A DNA stretch of 64,000 bases from Sulfolobales archaeon HS-7 (GCA_019704295.1 AP024596.1:186001-250000), one strand, 5' to 3'; positions 52,765 to 62,934 are shown, counted from the stretch's first letter. The notes: generated from the letters alone by a model not told the origin. A program made the numbers and translations.

Positions 52765-54780
52765 TCAGGATGTGACATTAAATGGTTCATACTGCATTGT
52801 GTTGTAAAAGTATATTAAGTATCCGTCTGCTACTGTAAATACTGTATTTTTTACGTAAGGTTGTACGAAATAGTACGAATATGGTACCGGGAGCCATACG
52901 TAAGGAGCGGAGTTGTAAATTACGTTATATGCCTTTGCTATGAGGTTTATCTGTTCGCTCTCATTGGTTATGAAGGGCAGTTTAGCGTATATCTGCTGGA
53001 GGTAGGAGTTATTAAACCAGGCAGCATTACCTCCAGGTCCACCGAAGTTTATATCAGTAAGTGGCATCATTTGTTGGAGTATGGGATCTGGCCAATCTGG
53101 AGTCCACCCTATAAACTCCATGTTAGGCGACGAGAGGGGCGTCGTGTAACTTTCGAGGACGGAAAAGGTTACCGGCATAACGGAAATGGATATCCCTATC
53201 TGTTCCAAGTCTGCGGAAACCACATCTAGTTCCTCCTGCTGTAGTTCAGATATGGGAGCTAGTGTGACTACCGTTAAAGGCTTTAGTTGGACACCATTCG
53301 TATCTCCTATAGTGCTACCGTTAGGCAAAACTACGTAAAATGAGCCTTGATATCCAGCTTCATTAAGATAACGTAAAGCTAGGGAAACGTTATACGTGTA
53401 AAAAGACAGATTGTCAGGGTTATAGTAAGCGCCATACTGGGGGGAAATCGGTCCTAACGGTAAGGAGGCAAGCGTTGTACCGTTATATGAGTAAAGTGAC
53501 ATAAGCTGTGAGTAGTTGATCGCATGGAGAATTGCTAGCCTTAGGTCTGTAATGTTAAGCGGATATTTCTCGGTATTCATCCCTATTGTTTGAACTCCAG
53601 GTGTAGAACCGAAGTCGACAAGGATGTCCGATAACGGTAACTTATACGGATATCCAGATACGACCTGTCCTATATAAGGTACCCCTACATAGGAAATCTG
53701 AGCTTGATTCTTATCGAAGTCCTCAACCCTCTGTACATGAGTGAAACCGTAGTCTATTTCAATAATGGGGATATGAGGTGGTTCAGCCTCTGGAGGAACA
53801 TTATGGCCTATTGCCCAATAGTTTGGGTTTGCCTTAATAACTATTGTGGAAAATCCCTCACTAACGCTCGAAATCACATAAGGCCCTGAACCTATTAATC
53901 CGTGAAGATCCGCGTAATTGTTAGGTTGATTTGGAACTACTCCTCCATGTTGATCTACGAAAGCGGGATACACTATAGCGCCCCAAGTTCCAGCAATATC
54001 CAGTAGGAAAAACCTGTAAGGCTCTAAGGTATTGAACTGCACAGTGTAGTTACCTTTGACTACTACTGCTTGATACGGATACTCCATTATTTTCATAATA
54101 GTCGAGTTAGTCGGATTAAAATTAGAAAGAATGTTGGATAATATAGTTGCGGTTAGACTGGCGTTACCAATTGTATGAATTCCAGTGACGTTCTCAATGG
54201 CTTGTTCTATTCCGTACGGTAGAGCGAAACCTGTTGAGGCAGATTGCGTGCCATTGTAAAGTATACAGATGTAATCTGCAGCTCCAGCAGGCTGATTCAT
54301 CAATATTGCCCTATAAATCGAAAACCAAACATCAGAGGCGTTCACAGGCATTCCGTTACTGAACTTCGCATAGGGCCTAATATAGAAAGTGTAATTCTGA
54401 TAGTTTGGCGACACAGTGTAATTTTGCGCTAATACGGGTACAACGCTCATGTAATTTGAACCATTCGGTTCTACTAACTGTTGATAAATTGCGAAAAATA
54501 ACGGTTCAACTTCGTCTAGGAAGTCCGTAGCTGGATCTAAACAGCTGGGCGGAACTGTCTGGGCAACGTCTATCAATACTGAGGAATTGGATGGGGAGAG
54601 ATACTGGTAGGTCTGGGATGTCGTTGACTGAGTCGAGGAGGTTGTTGACGTAATGGGGGAAATAGTGTGTGGTGACACGCTTTGAATATAGAAAGCTACG
54701 CCAATTGCCGCTACGATTACGAGGAGTGCGATCACTATAGCGAGCGTTTTACTTATAGCTTGTTTATATGGAGAATTCAT
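52765..54780 (-). CDS. ABC transporter substrate-binding protein (family 5, peptide type)
   Basis: A 671-residue exported solute-binding protein. It has an N-terminal hydrophobic segment (about residues 10-32), a Ser/Thr-rich linker (TSTTSSTQSTTSQT) and a DppA/OppA-type body (YTFYIRPYAKFSNGMPVNAS, YYNPDNLSFYTYN, WTPDWPDP). It has many sequons for glycosylation. No permease or ATPase genes are near, so it must work with others encoded elsewhere or be an orphan. Confidence 0.8.
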   Translation of the reverse strand: MNSPYKQAISKTLAIVIALLVIVAAIGVAFYIQSVSPHTISPITSTTSSTQSTTSQTYQYLSPSNSSVLIDVAQTVPPSCLDPATDFLDEVEPLFFAIYQQLVEPNGSNYMSVVPVLAQNYTVSPNYQNYTFYIRPYAKFSNGMPVNASDVWFSIYRAILMNQPAGAADYICILYNGTQSASTGFALPYGIEQAIENVTGIHTIGNASLTATILSNILSNFNPTNSTIMKIMEYPYQAVVVKGNYTVQFNTLEPYRFFLLDIAGTWGAIVYPAFVDQHGGVVPNQPNNYADLHGLIGSGPYVISSVSEGFSTIVIKANPNYWAIGHNVPPEAEPPHIPIIEIDYGFTHVQRVEDFDKNQAQISYVGVPYIGQVVSGYPYKLPLSDILVDFGSTPGVQTIGMNTEKYPLNITDLRLAILHAINYSQLMSLYSYNGTTLASLPLGPISPQYGAYYNPDNLSFYTYNVSLALRYLNEAGYQGSFYVVLPNGSTIGDTNGVQLKPLTVVTLAPISELQQEELDVVSADLEQIGISISVMPVTFSVLESYTTPLSSPNMEFIGWTPDWPDPILQQMMPLTDINFGGPGGNAAWFNNSYLQQIYAKLPFITNESEQINLIAKAYNVIYNSAPYVWLPVPYSYYFVQPYVKNTVFTVADGYLIYFYNTMQYEPFNVTS

Positions 54781-54940
54781 TGGAAAGATGGAAATTCATT
54801 GGTAACTAAAAAGGATTTCGCACTTGAAAATTAATTAGTCGTACTTAATGAGATATCGTAGGATTCGGTATTTAGTTGAGTGGAAAACTAGAAAGGACGG
54901 CTTATTGCATTAGTAAATAAATTTTCGTTTTTCTTGCCTC
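54781..54940. other. Short intergenic stretch upstream of binding-protein gene
   Basis: Contains the promoter region of the minus-strand gene and no other feature that I can see. Confidence 0.3.
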
Positions 54941-55128
54941 TCATGTCCTAAGTGTGAGAGAAAATAGTTGAGGTTTCTTATCGTTGGTTTAGGTGAAGTT
55001 GTGGTTATGAGAATAATAGGAACGTTATTGCCACAGATAATTTAAACGGGGTCTCTAACCCTCTAAACCCCTTAAATGAGAGATGTAGAGCCGAATCAAT
55101 GAGGGAAACTTCCGTCATTCAGACGGAA
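54941..55128 (+). pseudogene. TnpB C-terminal fragment (IS605/IS1341-like relic)
   Basis: In two frames the sequence reads SCPKCERK, stop, and then SCGYENNRNVIATDNLNGVS. This reproduces the zinc-ribbon Cys pairs and the final RuvC motif (normally DRDVxAxxNL) of TnpB proteins. The Asp has become Asn (NRNVIA) and a stop and a frame change interrupt it, so it is a dead fragment. It lies between two converging genes. Confidence 0.4.
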
Positions 55129-55130
55129 TG

Positions 55131-55919
55131 TCAGTTTAGTTTTAGAAGACTCTTCGCGTTATAAAGCATAATCTTCTCGCTTCTGAGACTTCTGTATACT
55201 CTGTAAGCATGTATAGCTAAATTCTGTTTTCTGTAATTCGGGAAATCGCTTCCATACAAAACCTTATCCTCTATTTCCATGAGCCTAGGCATCTCGGTTA
55301 GTATCTTTTCAGGAGGAATTGAGGATATCTCTAAATACACGTTAGAGTAATTTCTTCCTAAATAAAACGCAGTGTTATACCAAAGGGGTCTACCAGAGTG
55401 GGCAAGAATAATGGTGATATCGAAGTCCTTTACTACGTCGTCAATCAGAAGTGGATCCCCAAATTTATTACGAGATCTTTCACCTACGCTTGTTCCAGTG
55501 TGGATCATCACAGGTAATTTCCTCTCCTGTGCAAAGGAGTATATTTCCTCTAACGCTTTCAGTCCCATTTCCTCCTCCCTATATGCATTCGGAGAGTAGC
55601 CGTGGTGAACCGGGTGTAGCTTAATTCCCACGACGCCATAACTTATCTGTCTTTCTAATTCCTCAATTACGTTATTACATCCCAGGGGATTTACTGACGC
55701 CCATATGGGGTTGTCCCCTTTGTTTTTCACTTGTTGATAGAATCCATCTGAACACGTGTTGTTACCACACGGAAAAGAGGGAACGAAAATAACCTTTTCT
55801 ATAACTATATCTTCGTAACTTAACTCGAAGACGGAATTTTCAGACCTTCTGGAAACTTCGGAACAGTTTTCAGGTAGCTTTTCATATCCCACGTGAACGT
55901 GGACGTCAATGACCCTCAT
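55131..55919 (-). CDS. Amidohydrolase-family protein (Amidohydro_2)
   Basis: A 262-residue TIM-barrel protein. The opening VIDVHVHVGYE (D-x-H-x-H) is the metal-binding start. GIKLHPVHHG, MIHTGTS and IILAHSGRP give the further metal ligands, and YGSDFPNYRK at about residues 217-226 the last Asp. Members hydrolyse or decarboxylate cyclic or aromatic acids. It follows the acyl-CoA dehydrogenase gene with a 4-nt overlap, so it is the last gene of that operon. Substrate not known. Confidence 0.75.
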   Translation of the reverse strand: MRVIDVHVHVGYEKLPENCSEVSRRSENSVFELSYEDIVIEKVIFVPSFPCGNNTCSDGFYQQVKNKGDNPIWASVNPLGCNNVIEELERQISYGVVGIKLHPVHHGYSPNAYREEEMGLKALEEIYSFAQERKLPVMIHTGTSVGERSRNKFGDPLLIDDVVKDFDITIILAHSGRPLWYNTAFYLGRNYSNVYLEISSIPPEKILTEMPRLMEIEDKVLYGSDFPNYRKQNLAIHAYRVYRSLRSEKIMLYNAKSLLKLN

Positions 55920-56989
55920 AACTTGACTTGATTTATCCTACTCCATATTAAGTTTCTCTCAACTTCGTCCGTCCCTTCTCCTATTCTGAGTAATCTGGCG
56001 TCTCTGTAAGCCCTTTCAGAGAGACTTCCCTTAGCATATCCTATTCCTCCGAGGATCTGCACCGCTCTATCAATAACCCTGTTTGCTACAAGAGCTGAGA
56101 ATATCTTCGCCATCGGAACTACCACGTCTCCTTCCTCTTCATCAAATTTTTGTGACGCCTCTACTGCCAGTGAATCGGCGGCCTTTACTTCAGTTATCGA
56201 ATCCGCTATGTACCACTGTAAACCCTGCATTTCGCTTAAAGTCTTGCTGAAAGCCGTTCTGCTCTTCATCCAGTCCTGGGCCTCTTTTAACGACCCAAGA
56301 GCTAAACCAACGGCGATCCCTGCGATAGCTAGTCTGCCTATCTTAAGCCCGTATCTGGGAACTTCCCATCCCCCTATCCTACTTTCCTTCGGAACCCAAC
56401 AGTTCTCGAAAGTAAGTTCAGCTGTACCTGTCCCTCTACATCCCATTACCTCTATTTTCCGTCTTTTTATGCACTCATCATATTTAACTAAAAACGCGCT
56501 AATCCCTTTTGCCCCAGGTCCTCCCGTTCTGGCCGAAACCAGGTAGAGATCCGCATACATTCCCTGCGTTATCCACATTTTCTTTCCATTAATTACATAA
56601 CCTCCATCTTTTTCCTCAGCCTTTGTCTTCAAGTTAGTAGCATCACTTCCCCCTCCAGGTTCACTGAGGGCAAAGGCTCCTATCTCATCTCCGGATACGA
56701 TCTTTGATAAATCAAATGAGGAATGCTTCTTTACAGGAGCGTAAAAAAGAGCAGCTTGAACATCTATCAAAAGGGCTACAGAACCGCTTACCTTTGCTAC
56801 CTCTTTCTCAACTTCGTAGAGCGTCCTTAGATCGTAAACGTCATTAGGGACTAGGTAACCATGTCTTCCTAGTTCTCTAATCACTTCGCGCGGGTATTCG
56901 TCATCACGATCTATTATGGGAGCACTAGGAGCTATTTTACTTTCGACAAATTCCCTTACTGAATCCCTAATGATTTCCAACTCACTCAT
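55916..56989 (-). CDS. Acyl-CoA dehydrogenase
   Basis: A 357-residue flavin acyl-CoA dehydrogenase. Motifs are FALSEPGGGSDATNLKT (FAD/substrate loop), VINGKKMWITQG and, near the C-terminus, QILGGIGYAKGSLSERAYRDAR followed by EGTDEVERNLI with the usual catalytic region. It removes two hydrogens from an acyl-CoA, reducing an ETF. It overlaps the ligase gene by 8 nt, so the acid is activated by the ligase and then dehydrogenated here. Confidence 0.85.
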   Translation of the reverse strand: MSELEIIRDSVREFVESKIAPSAPIIDRDDEYPREVIRELGRHGYLVPNDVYDLRTLYEVEKEVAKVSGSVALLIDVQAALFYAPVKKHSSFDLSKIVSGDEIGAFALSEPGGGSDATNLKTKAEEKDGGYVINGKKMWITQGMYADLYLVSARTGGPGAKGISAFLVKYDECIKRRKIEVMGCRGTGTAELTFENCWVPKESRIGGWEVPRYGLKIGRLAIAGIAVGLALGSLKEAQDWMKSRTAFSKTLSEMQGLQWYIADSITEVKAADSLAVEASQKFDEEEGDVVVPMAKIFSALVANRVIDRAVQILGGIGYAKGSLSERAYRDARLLRIGEGTDEVERNLIWSRINQVKL

Positions 56990-58811
56990 ATCCCAATGCC
57001 CTCTTTATTTCCTCGAGACTGGAAATGTCATCTAGTGTAGAAATATCTCCTATTTCCTCTCTATTTGCTACCGCCCTTATAAGTCTTCTCATTATTTTTC
57101 CGCTTTTAGTCTTGGGCAATCTCTTAACGAATCTGACGTCATGAAGTATCGAACCGGAGTTCCTCACATAATCCTTAAGCTCATTCGCTATAACGTCTCC
57201 TGCTTCACCTCTAGGCACTATAAGGGCAATTATCTTACCATCCTTAGTTCCTGATACAGCAACCTCAGCTACCCTCGGATTTTTGGCTAATATTCCCTCT
57301 ATCTCCATCGTCCCTATCCGAGAGCCCTCAGCTGTAATTACGTCATCAGCTCTACCCAGAACGTATAAGTATCCTTCATCGTCGTAATATCCGAAGTCTC
57401 CTGTGTAGAACCTGCCTGGGAATCTCAACCAGTAGGACTTCTGTAACCTTTCTCCTGAAGGATCGTTCCACATTTTAGCCATAGCCGGGTTGGGTAAGGT
57501 AAGAACTATGTAACCCTTCCTATCGGGTGGAAGGGGGGTACCATCATCATCTACTACTGCAAATTCAGAACCTGGGAATCCCGTTCCTGCTGAACCGGGT
57601 TTAAACGGTATTTCCCCTAATCCATAAGGAGTAGCCGCTAGAGGAAGTAGGTGTTCCGTCATCCAGTATGCATCTCCTATAGTAACTCCGGGTAAGTGGT
57701 TGACAAGCCAATCCCACGCTCCAGGGTTAAGCGTTTCTCCTGTATTCAAGATCATCCTTAGCGTATCAACGCCTCTAACCGACTCCTCTCCTAACGCCTT
57801 TAACGTATAAAGGGACGTTGTAGATGACCAGATTAAGGTTATCCCAAATTTCCTAACTATTGATGCGAAAGTGTTAAGCTTATAATTAATTGCCCCCTCG
57901 TAAAGAACACCCGTCAGCCCCATGTAAGGAATGGTGTAAAGGTTTGCCATCGGCCATACTGGCCATCCTAATTCGGATATTGTCCACCATATATCATCCT
58001 CCGTGGGCGCCATGAGGGCGTTGAATGCCCAGTTTAGTGCAACGGGCAATCCCGCCGTTGTGTGATACAATCCCTTCGGTCTTCCAGTAGTTCCAGATGT
58101 ATAATATATTGTGAGGGGGTGATTTGCTTCAACTTCCACAGGAGATACATATTCGTCAACATATTCTCCTACTACGTCCCTCTCTGCCTTTAACGAGAGC
58201 TCGTCACCCTTTCTAGGAACTACGATAACTTTCTCGATTGGATTCTCCCTTTCCAGAACTTTATCCACGAAGCCCTTTATGTTAATTTCATTTCCTCCTC
58301 TTATCGTTTTAGGAGTCGTAATGAAAAATCTCGAATTGCTATCCTTAAGTCTGTAAGCGAGAGTTTCCTCGCTCAACCCTATGTAGTGTATTACCAGAAT
58401 CGCACCAAGTCTGTGAATTGCCAGGGACCAAATCACAGCTTCTGGAGATGATGGCATCATTAGGGATACTGTGTCTCCTTTACTCACGCCAAGTTCTCTC
58501 AGAAAAGCCGCAGCACCATTTACTTTCCTGTAGAGTTCCCCATAACTTATTCCACGGTCCTCTCCCTTTTCATTAGTGTAATAGAACGCAACCCTGTTTT
58601 TTAGTTTTGGAATGTGTCTGTCTACTGCATTAAAACTCACGTTAGTAGTGCCTCCAACAAACCAATTAACTAACGGAGGCTCCCCTTCGAGCACTTTTAC
58701 CGGAGACTTGAACCATGAAATGGCCTTCGCTTTGTCTTCCCAGAACTCCTCGAGGTTTTCTTTAGCATATTGTCTTAGCGTTTTTAATCGATCTACAGAG
58801 TAGAGTTTCAT
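56982..58811 (-). CDS. AMP-forming acyl-CoA synthetase
   Basis: A protein of about 609 residues from ATG 58811 (a TTG at 58823 is also in frame but the TATA box at 58840-58848 favours 58811). The ATP loop is YYTSGTTGRPKGLYH, the A8 region is YTGDFGYYDDEGYLYVLGRADD and the C-terminal catalytic Lys is in LPKTKSGKIMRR. The domain pattern is that of acetyl-CoA synthetase relatives. The acid substrate is unknown; the operon with acyl-CoA dehydrogenase and amidohydrolase suggests a branched or short acid. Confidence 0.85.
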   Translation of the reverse strand: MKLYSVDRLKTLRQYAKENLEEFWEDKAKAISWFKSPVKVLEGEPPLVNWFVGGTTNVSFNAVDRHIPKLKNRVAFYYTNEKGEDRGISYGELYRKVNGAAAFLRELGVSKGDTVSLMMPSSPEAVIWSLAIHRLGAILVIHYIGLSEETLAYRLKDSNSRFFITTPKTIRGGNEINIKGFVDKVLERENPIEKVIVVPRKGDELSLKAERDVVGEYVDEYVSPVEVEANHPLTIYYTSGTTGRPKGLYHTTAGLPVALNWAFNALMAPTEDDIWWTISELGWPVWPMANLYTIPYMGLTGVLYEGAINYKLNTFASIVRKFGITLIWSSTTSLYTLKALGEESVRGVDTLRMILNTGETLNPGAWDWLVNHLPGVTIGDAYWMTEHLLPLAATPYGLGEIPFKPGSAGTGFPGSEFAVVDDDGTPLPPDRKGYIVLTLPNPAMAKMWNDPSGERLQKSYWLRFPGRFYTGDFGYYDDEGYLYVLGRADDVITAEGSRIGTMEIEGILAKNPRVAEVAVSGTKDGKIIALIVPRGEAGDVIANELKDYVRNSGSILHDVRFVKRLPKTKSGKIMRRLIRAVANREEIGDISTLDDISSLEEIKRALGYE

Positions 58812-58839
58812 ATGCGATATCAAATTAATACATTATAAG

Positions 58840-58848
58840 TTTTTATAC
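58840..58848 (-). promoter_or_regulatory. TATA box of acyl-CoA operon
   Basis: On the minus strand GTATAAAAACTT lies about 30 nt before ATG 58811. It supports the choice of that start. The stretch 58849-59069 has no gene. Confidence 0.4.
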
Positions 58849-59069
58849 TTCGGTTCCCAGGCGTACTTGCACATAGCATCGTGAAAACACTTCAAAAAAT
58901 CTATGTCGGTTTGGTCCGTATAAGTTCGTAATGGTAAAGCAGATGTCACGCCGGATAATACAAACAAAAGTTTTTATCGGATTTACGTGGACACTGTGTG
59001 TTGTTTGCCATTTAATATTGACGATAAAGATACTACTAAAAATTTTTTAGAAATAATTCGAATTATATC

Positions 59070-61064
59070 TTACTTCCTAACCTGCTCCTTGAACTCGTGA
59101 AGAGCTTTCTTTACTTCCTCTACTGAAGCTTCATCCTCTAACGTTGTTACATCTCCTACTGGAGAATCCGTAGCTACCGACTTTATTACCCTCCTCATTA
59201 TCTTTCCGCTCCTCGTCTTGGGTAGTTTATTTACGAAGTGAATCTCCTTAAATACTGCGATTGGACTGTAGTTTTCCCTTACAAAGTTAATAAGTTCCTT
59301 ACTAAGCTCCTCGCTTGGTTCGACATTGGATCTCAAGATAATGAATGCTTCAGCAACTTCCCCTCTCACTTGATCAGGAACTCCTACAACTGCTGCCTCG
59401 GCTACGGCTGGATGTTGAATTAAGGCAGATTCCAGTTCGTAAGTCCCGATTCTATGTCCCGCGATCTTTAGCACTTCGTCAGCTCGTCCTAGTATCCAAA
59501 AGTAACCGTCCTGATCCTTTATAGCGTAATCCCCAGCATAGAATGAGTTAGGATATTTACTCCAATACACCTTAACATACCTCTCAGGGTCCTTATTAAT
59601 AGTAAGCGGCATTCCAGGCCAGGGTTTAGTGATCACCAAATATCCTTTCTTTCCCTCTGGCACTGGTTTACCCACCTCATCGAAGACGTTTGCCTCAATT
59701 CCGAAGAGCGGCGGACCGTTGGTGCCCGGCTTCATTGAAACTAGGTAGCTACCTGGTGCATGTGAAATCATGATGCCTCCTGTCTCAGTCATCCACCACG
59801 TGCTTCCAAACGGAGCTTTACCCCTCCCGACCAGCTTGTGGAACCATCTCCAAGCTTCTGGATTTATTGGCTCTCCGACAGAGTGTATGAGCCTTATACT
59901 GGTTACATCGTGTTTCGTGATCCACTTTTCTCCCTGCTTCATAAAGGTCCTTATCGCCGTTGGTGAGGTATATAGGATAGAAACCTGGTGTCTCTCCACT
60001 ATTGAAACCCATCTGTCTGGTTCTGGATAGTCCATAGCACCCTCGTACATAACTTCTGTAGCTCCTTCCTGAAGGGGACCGAATACTATGTAAGAGTGCC
60101 CAGTAACCCACCCAATATCAGCGGTGCACCAGAAGATATCGTCGTCCCTAACATCGAACACATGCTTCATCGTAGAGTGTAAAAGCGTCAAATATCCACC
60201 TGTATCATGCACAATTCCCTTGGGCTTTCCCGTTGTTCCAGAGGTGTAAAGTATATAGAGGGGACTTTCGCTTTTCATTCTCTCTGGTTCCACATACGCG
60301 TTCCCCGGAACTTCGGACATTACATCATGAAGGTAAGCATCTCTATCTTGCTTCATACTTATTTCGGTACCTGTTCTCTTAACTACCAGAACTTTCTTGA
60401 CGGTTTTTGCGGATTCGAGCGCTCTATCAACCACCTCCTTTAACGGAACTACTTTCCCTCTCCTCCATCCTCCATCTGCGGTGACTATGAGTTTTGCATC
60501 GGCATCGTTCATCCTATCTGCAACCGCTTGGGAACTGAATCCGGAGAAGACGACCGTAAATACGACGCCTATCCTTGCTGCGGCTAGCATAAAAATGGGT
60601 AACTCAGGTATCATTGGCAAGTAGATCCCTATTGTATCTCCTCTCTTAAGACCGTAGATCTCCTTTAGCAAATGGGCTACTCGATTTACTTCCCTGTATA
60701 AGTCAAGATAGGTAAATTTTCTCACTTCTTTAGGCCCGTTTTCCCAGGGTTCTCCCTCCCATATTATCGCTACTTTATTTCTTCTCCAAGAGTTCGCATG
60801 TCTATCTACGGTTAGGTATGAGGCATTAAGCTCGCCTCCTACAAACCACTTGTAAAATGGCGGATCCGAGTCGTCAAGAGTTTTTTCCCACGGTTTAAAC
60901 CAATCTAGTTCCTTTGCTATTGATTCCCAGTACTCCCTGCTGTTTTCAATAGTCATCCTATGTATTCTCATATACTCCTCAGGTGAAACTAGACGGTGCC
61001 TAAGGAGTTCGGGAATTATTTTATCTTGAAAAGGCAGATTAGACGGATTTTCCATATAAGACAT
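59070..61064 (-). CDS. AMP-forming acetyl/propionyl/3-hydroxypropionyl-CoA synthetase
   Basis: A 664-residue ligase of the acetyl-CoA synthetase family, full length. Its landmarks are YILYTSGTTGKPKGIVH (ATP loop), WWMTETGG, YAGDYAIKDQDGYFWILGR, and LPKTRSGKIMRR with the acetyl-regulated Lys. The Trp of true ACS acetate pockets lies in the TADIGWVTGHSY region, also present. Sulfolobales carry a 3-hydroxypropionyl-CoA synthetase of the carbon fixation cycle with about 660 residues; this could be that enzyme, but sequence alone does not separate it from acetyl-CoA synthetase. Confidence 0.85.
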   Translation of the reverse strand: MSYMENPSNLPFQDKIIPELLRHRLVSPEEYMRIHRMTIENSREYWESIAKELDWFKPWEKTLDDSDPPFYKWFVGGELNASYLTVDRHANSWRRNKVAIIWEGEPWENGPKEVRKFTYLDLYREVNRVAHLLKEIYGLKRGDTIGIYLPMIPELPIFMLAAARIGVVFTVVFSGFSSQAVADRMNDADAKLIVTADGGWRRGKVVPLKEVVDRALESAKTVKKVLVVKRTGTEISMKQDRDAYLHDVMSEVPGNAYVEPERMKSESPLYILYTSGTTGKPKGIVHDTGGYLTLLHSTMKHVFDVRDDDIFWCTADIGWVTGHSYIVFGPLQEGATEVMYEGAMDYPEPDRWVSIVERHQVSILYTSPTAIRTFMKQGEKWITKHDVTSIRLIHSVGEPINPEAWRWFHKLVGRGKAPFGSTWWMTETGGIMISHAPGSYLVSMKPGTNGPPLFGIEANVFDEVGKPVPEGKKGYLVITKPWPGMPLTINKDPERYVKVYWSKYPNSFYAGDYAIKDQDGYFWILGRADEVLKIAGHRIGTYELESALIQHPAVAEAAVVGVPDQVRGEVAEAFIILRSNVEPSEELSKELINFVRENYSPIAVFKEIHFVNKLPKTRSGKIMRRVIKSVATDSPVGDVTTLEDEASVEEVKKALHEFKEQVRK

Positions 61065-61397
61065 ATATCTTAAAAATTAATACTATAAACCTAACGTAAC
61101 AGCGTAGTCTAGAGAGGATCGAATATAATCCTTTTCTTATGGACATCCTCATCTTCCGATATCCCCTCTGAAGTGGAAACATAAAGAATTAGAATACGTG
61201 AAATACTTAAACTAGGAAAAGTAATTAGACACGAAAGAGTACACCCATAAATCCCAACACCTCAGCCTGCTTAAGCGGACTTAAACCATGTTCTAAACTG
61301 AAGCAAAGATGAGAAAGATCACGGTAAATTCTGATAAGGGAATTTTCAATCAACTGCTATTGATTATTCACTCAAAATGTTATTTATCAATACCTTC
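61065..61397. other. Intergenic region, no gene seen
   Basis: About 330 bp upstream of the ligase gene, with its promoter near 61070-61100. No open frame or structured RNA found. Confidence 0.3.
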
Positions 61398-61558
61398 GGG
61401 CCGTTCACGCTCTCATTGAGAATTGTAATTTATGGGAAAGTGTAATAAAATACAGTAAATTGCTAAGTTTAAATCCCGACAGTTACTGCAGTAGTATTGA
61501 ATTAGATTTGTCATAGTTATTGAAAGTAACTGAATTCAAAAGGAGACGTGAATAGCCC
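61398..61558 (+). repeat. MITE-like element (B type), 161 bp
   Basis: It begins GGGCCGTTCACGCTCTCATT and ends ACGTGAATAGCCC, giving terminal inverted repeats of about 13 bp (GGGC-GTTCACG against GGGC-ATTCACG). Its length equals that of the copy at 10877-11037. No target duplication is visible (ATACCTTC left, AAAAGTAT right). Confidence 0.75.
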
Positions 61559-61690
61559 AAAAGTATAGTCGTTATTCTGCATGCGGTAGACATTACCTTG
61601 AGAGAGTCTAATATTACTACATGAAAAAGAATAGGGCTACTAACAAACGTTAAGCGTTTTATCATTAAAGCGAAATTACTCTAGATAGTC

Positions 61691-61972
61691 TTGAGAAGAA
61701 TTAGTTACGAATTATTTGTAAATTATGGGAGGAGCGTGGGAGCTGTAACAGAGAGAGATAACCGCATAGAGATAACCTTTACTCCACCTACAGTTTCAGA
61801 TGCTGCAGAGACAGGGGATGTAGATGAGGTGCCCCCAGTTTACGTAATCGTAGCGGAGAGGAAGGGAGATGAGGTGGAGGTACAAGAAGTTAAGATCGAG
61901 TCTGAAAAGGGGAAACGTTACCTTACAGCGGAGGAAATAGAATTCTGGGTTGAGTCGGTATTTAGAGAGTAA
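61691..61972 (+). CDS. Hypothetical protein, 93 residues
   Basis: A 93-residue acidic, soluble protein starting with TTG. It begins MRRISYELFVNYGRS and has alternating strands followed by a C-terminal helix (TAEEIEFWVESVFRE). I recognise no family. It is 29 nt upstream of the MscS gene and so may be co-transcribed. Confidence 0.55.
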   Translation: MRRISYELFVNYGRSVGAVTERDNRIEITFTPPTVSDAAETGDVDEVPPVYVIVAERKGDEVEVQEVKIESEKGKRYLTAEEIEFWVESVFRE

Positions 61973-62001
61973 TTTATTTTATGTAAAAACACATCTATTC
62001 T

Positions 62002-62904
62002 ATGAAGCGCTCTACTAGCTACATCGTGGCTCTTTCCCTTACGATAATTATAGCTTTCATCCTACTTGGATTAGCCGTCTACACATTAGTAGGTCTCAAA
62101 GTGTTACCAGTATCAGACTCGATAATTTTCTACGCTGTGATTATTGCAGGTGGGGGCACTGTAATTACGCTATTTCTCTCATCAATGATGAAAAGGCTTT
62201 CTGACGTTGTGGGTGAGGCCAATTCCAGTGTTCTGCAGTTTTTAGTAAGGCTATTAGGTTTCATAATAACGGCTGTTGCCCTACTTTCTCTGTTTAAGGT
62301 AAGTGCGGACTTAGCTTATTTCGGAGGGACAGCTATAGGACTTATTCTCGGATTAGCTTCACAGGACGTCCTTTCTAATATATTTGGGGGCTTAGTAATT
62401 CTATTCTCTAGACCATTTAAGGTAGGGGACAGGGTCACAATTTCCACATGGCAGTACGGTCTTCTTGCACCTACCTATCAACCGAAGTTTTGGTCAAATG
62501 ATTTCCTTATTCCCGGATATACCGGAAGAATTACCGAAATAGCACTAATGTATACCACCGTTATAACTGACGAGAATATCCCGCTAAAGATACCTAACAG
62601 CATCATGGTTCAGGCTGCGGTTTTCATTCACGGTGCAAATGAACATAGAGTGGTGCGCACCAAATATGAAATTCCTAAAGACATAGAACCTGATCTGGCG
62701 ATCTCCGAACTTAAGAGGGAACTCTCTAAATTAGATGTATTTGCAAGGGAACCTGAAATAAGGATATTAGATACTACGCTTAACACCTACGTTATTGTAA
62801 TTGAGGCATTGTGTAAAGGGGAATTTGAAGAGCCTCCACGAAGTGAAATAATTAAAATCGTAATGAGAACTGTGAGACAGTTACAGCTGGCTAAACAACG
62901 CTAA
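62002..62904 (+). CDS. MscS-family mechanosensitive ion channel
   Basis: A 300-residue MscS-like channel. Three membrane segments (about residues 8-30, 40-58, 70-95) are followed by the pore helix region GTAIGLILGLASQDVLSNIF and LFSRPFKVGDRV, then the cytoplasmic beta domain. The beta domain carries an insertion (STWQYGLLAPTYQPKFWSND) not usual in the family. It relieves turgor on hypo-osmotic shock. Start ATG 62002. Confidence 0.85.
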   Translation: MKRSTSYIVALSLTIIIAFILLGLAVYTLVGLKVLPVSDSIIFYAVIIAGGGTVITLFLSSMMKRLSDVVGEANSSVLQFLVRLLGFIITAVALLSLFKVSADLAYFGGTAIGLILGLASQDVLSNIFGGLVILFSRPFKVGDRVTISTWQYGLLAPTYQPKFWSNDFLIPGYTGRITEIALMYTTVITDENIPLKIPNSIMVQAAVFIHGANEHRVVRTKYEIPKDIEPDLAISELKRELSKLDVFAREPEIRILDTTLNTYVIVIEALCKGEFEEPPRSEIIKIVMRTVRQLQLAKQR

Positions 62905-62934
62905 CCTTTTTTCCTATTCAGAAGAAGGACGAAT

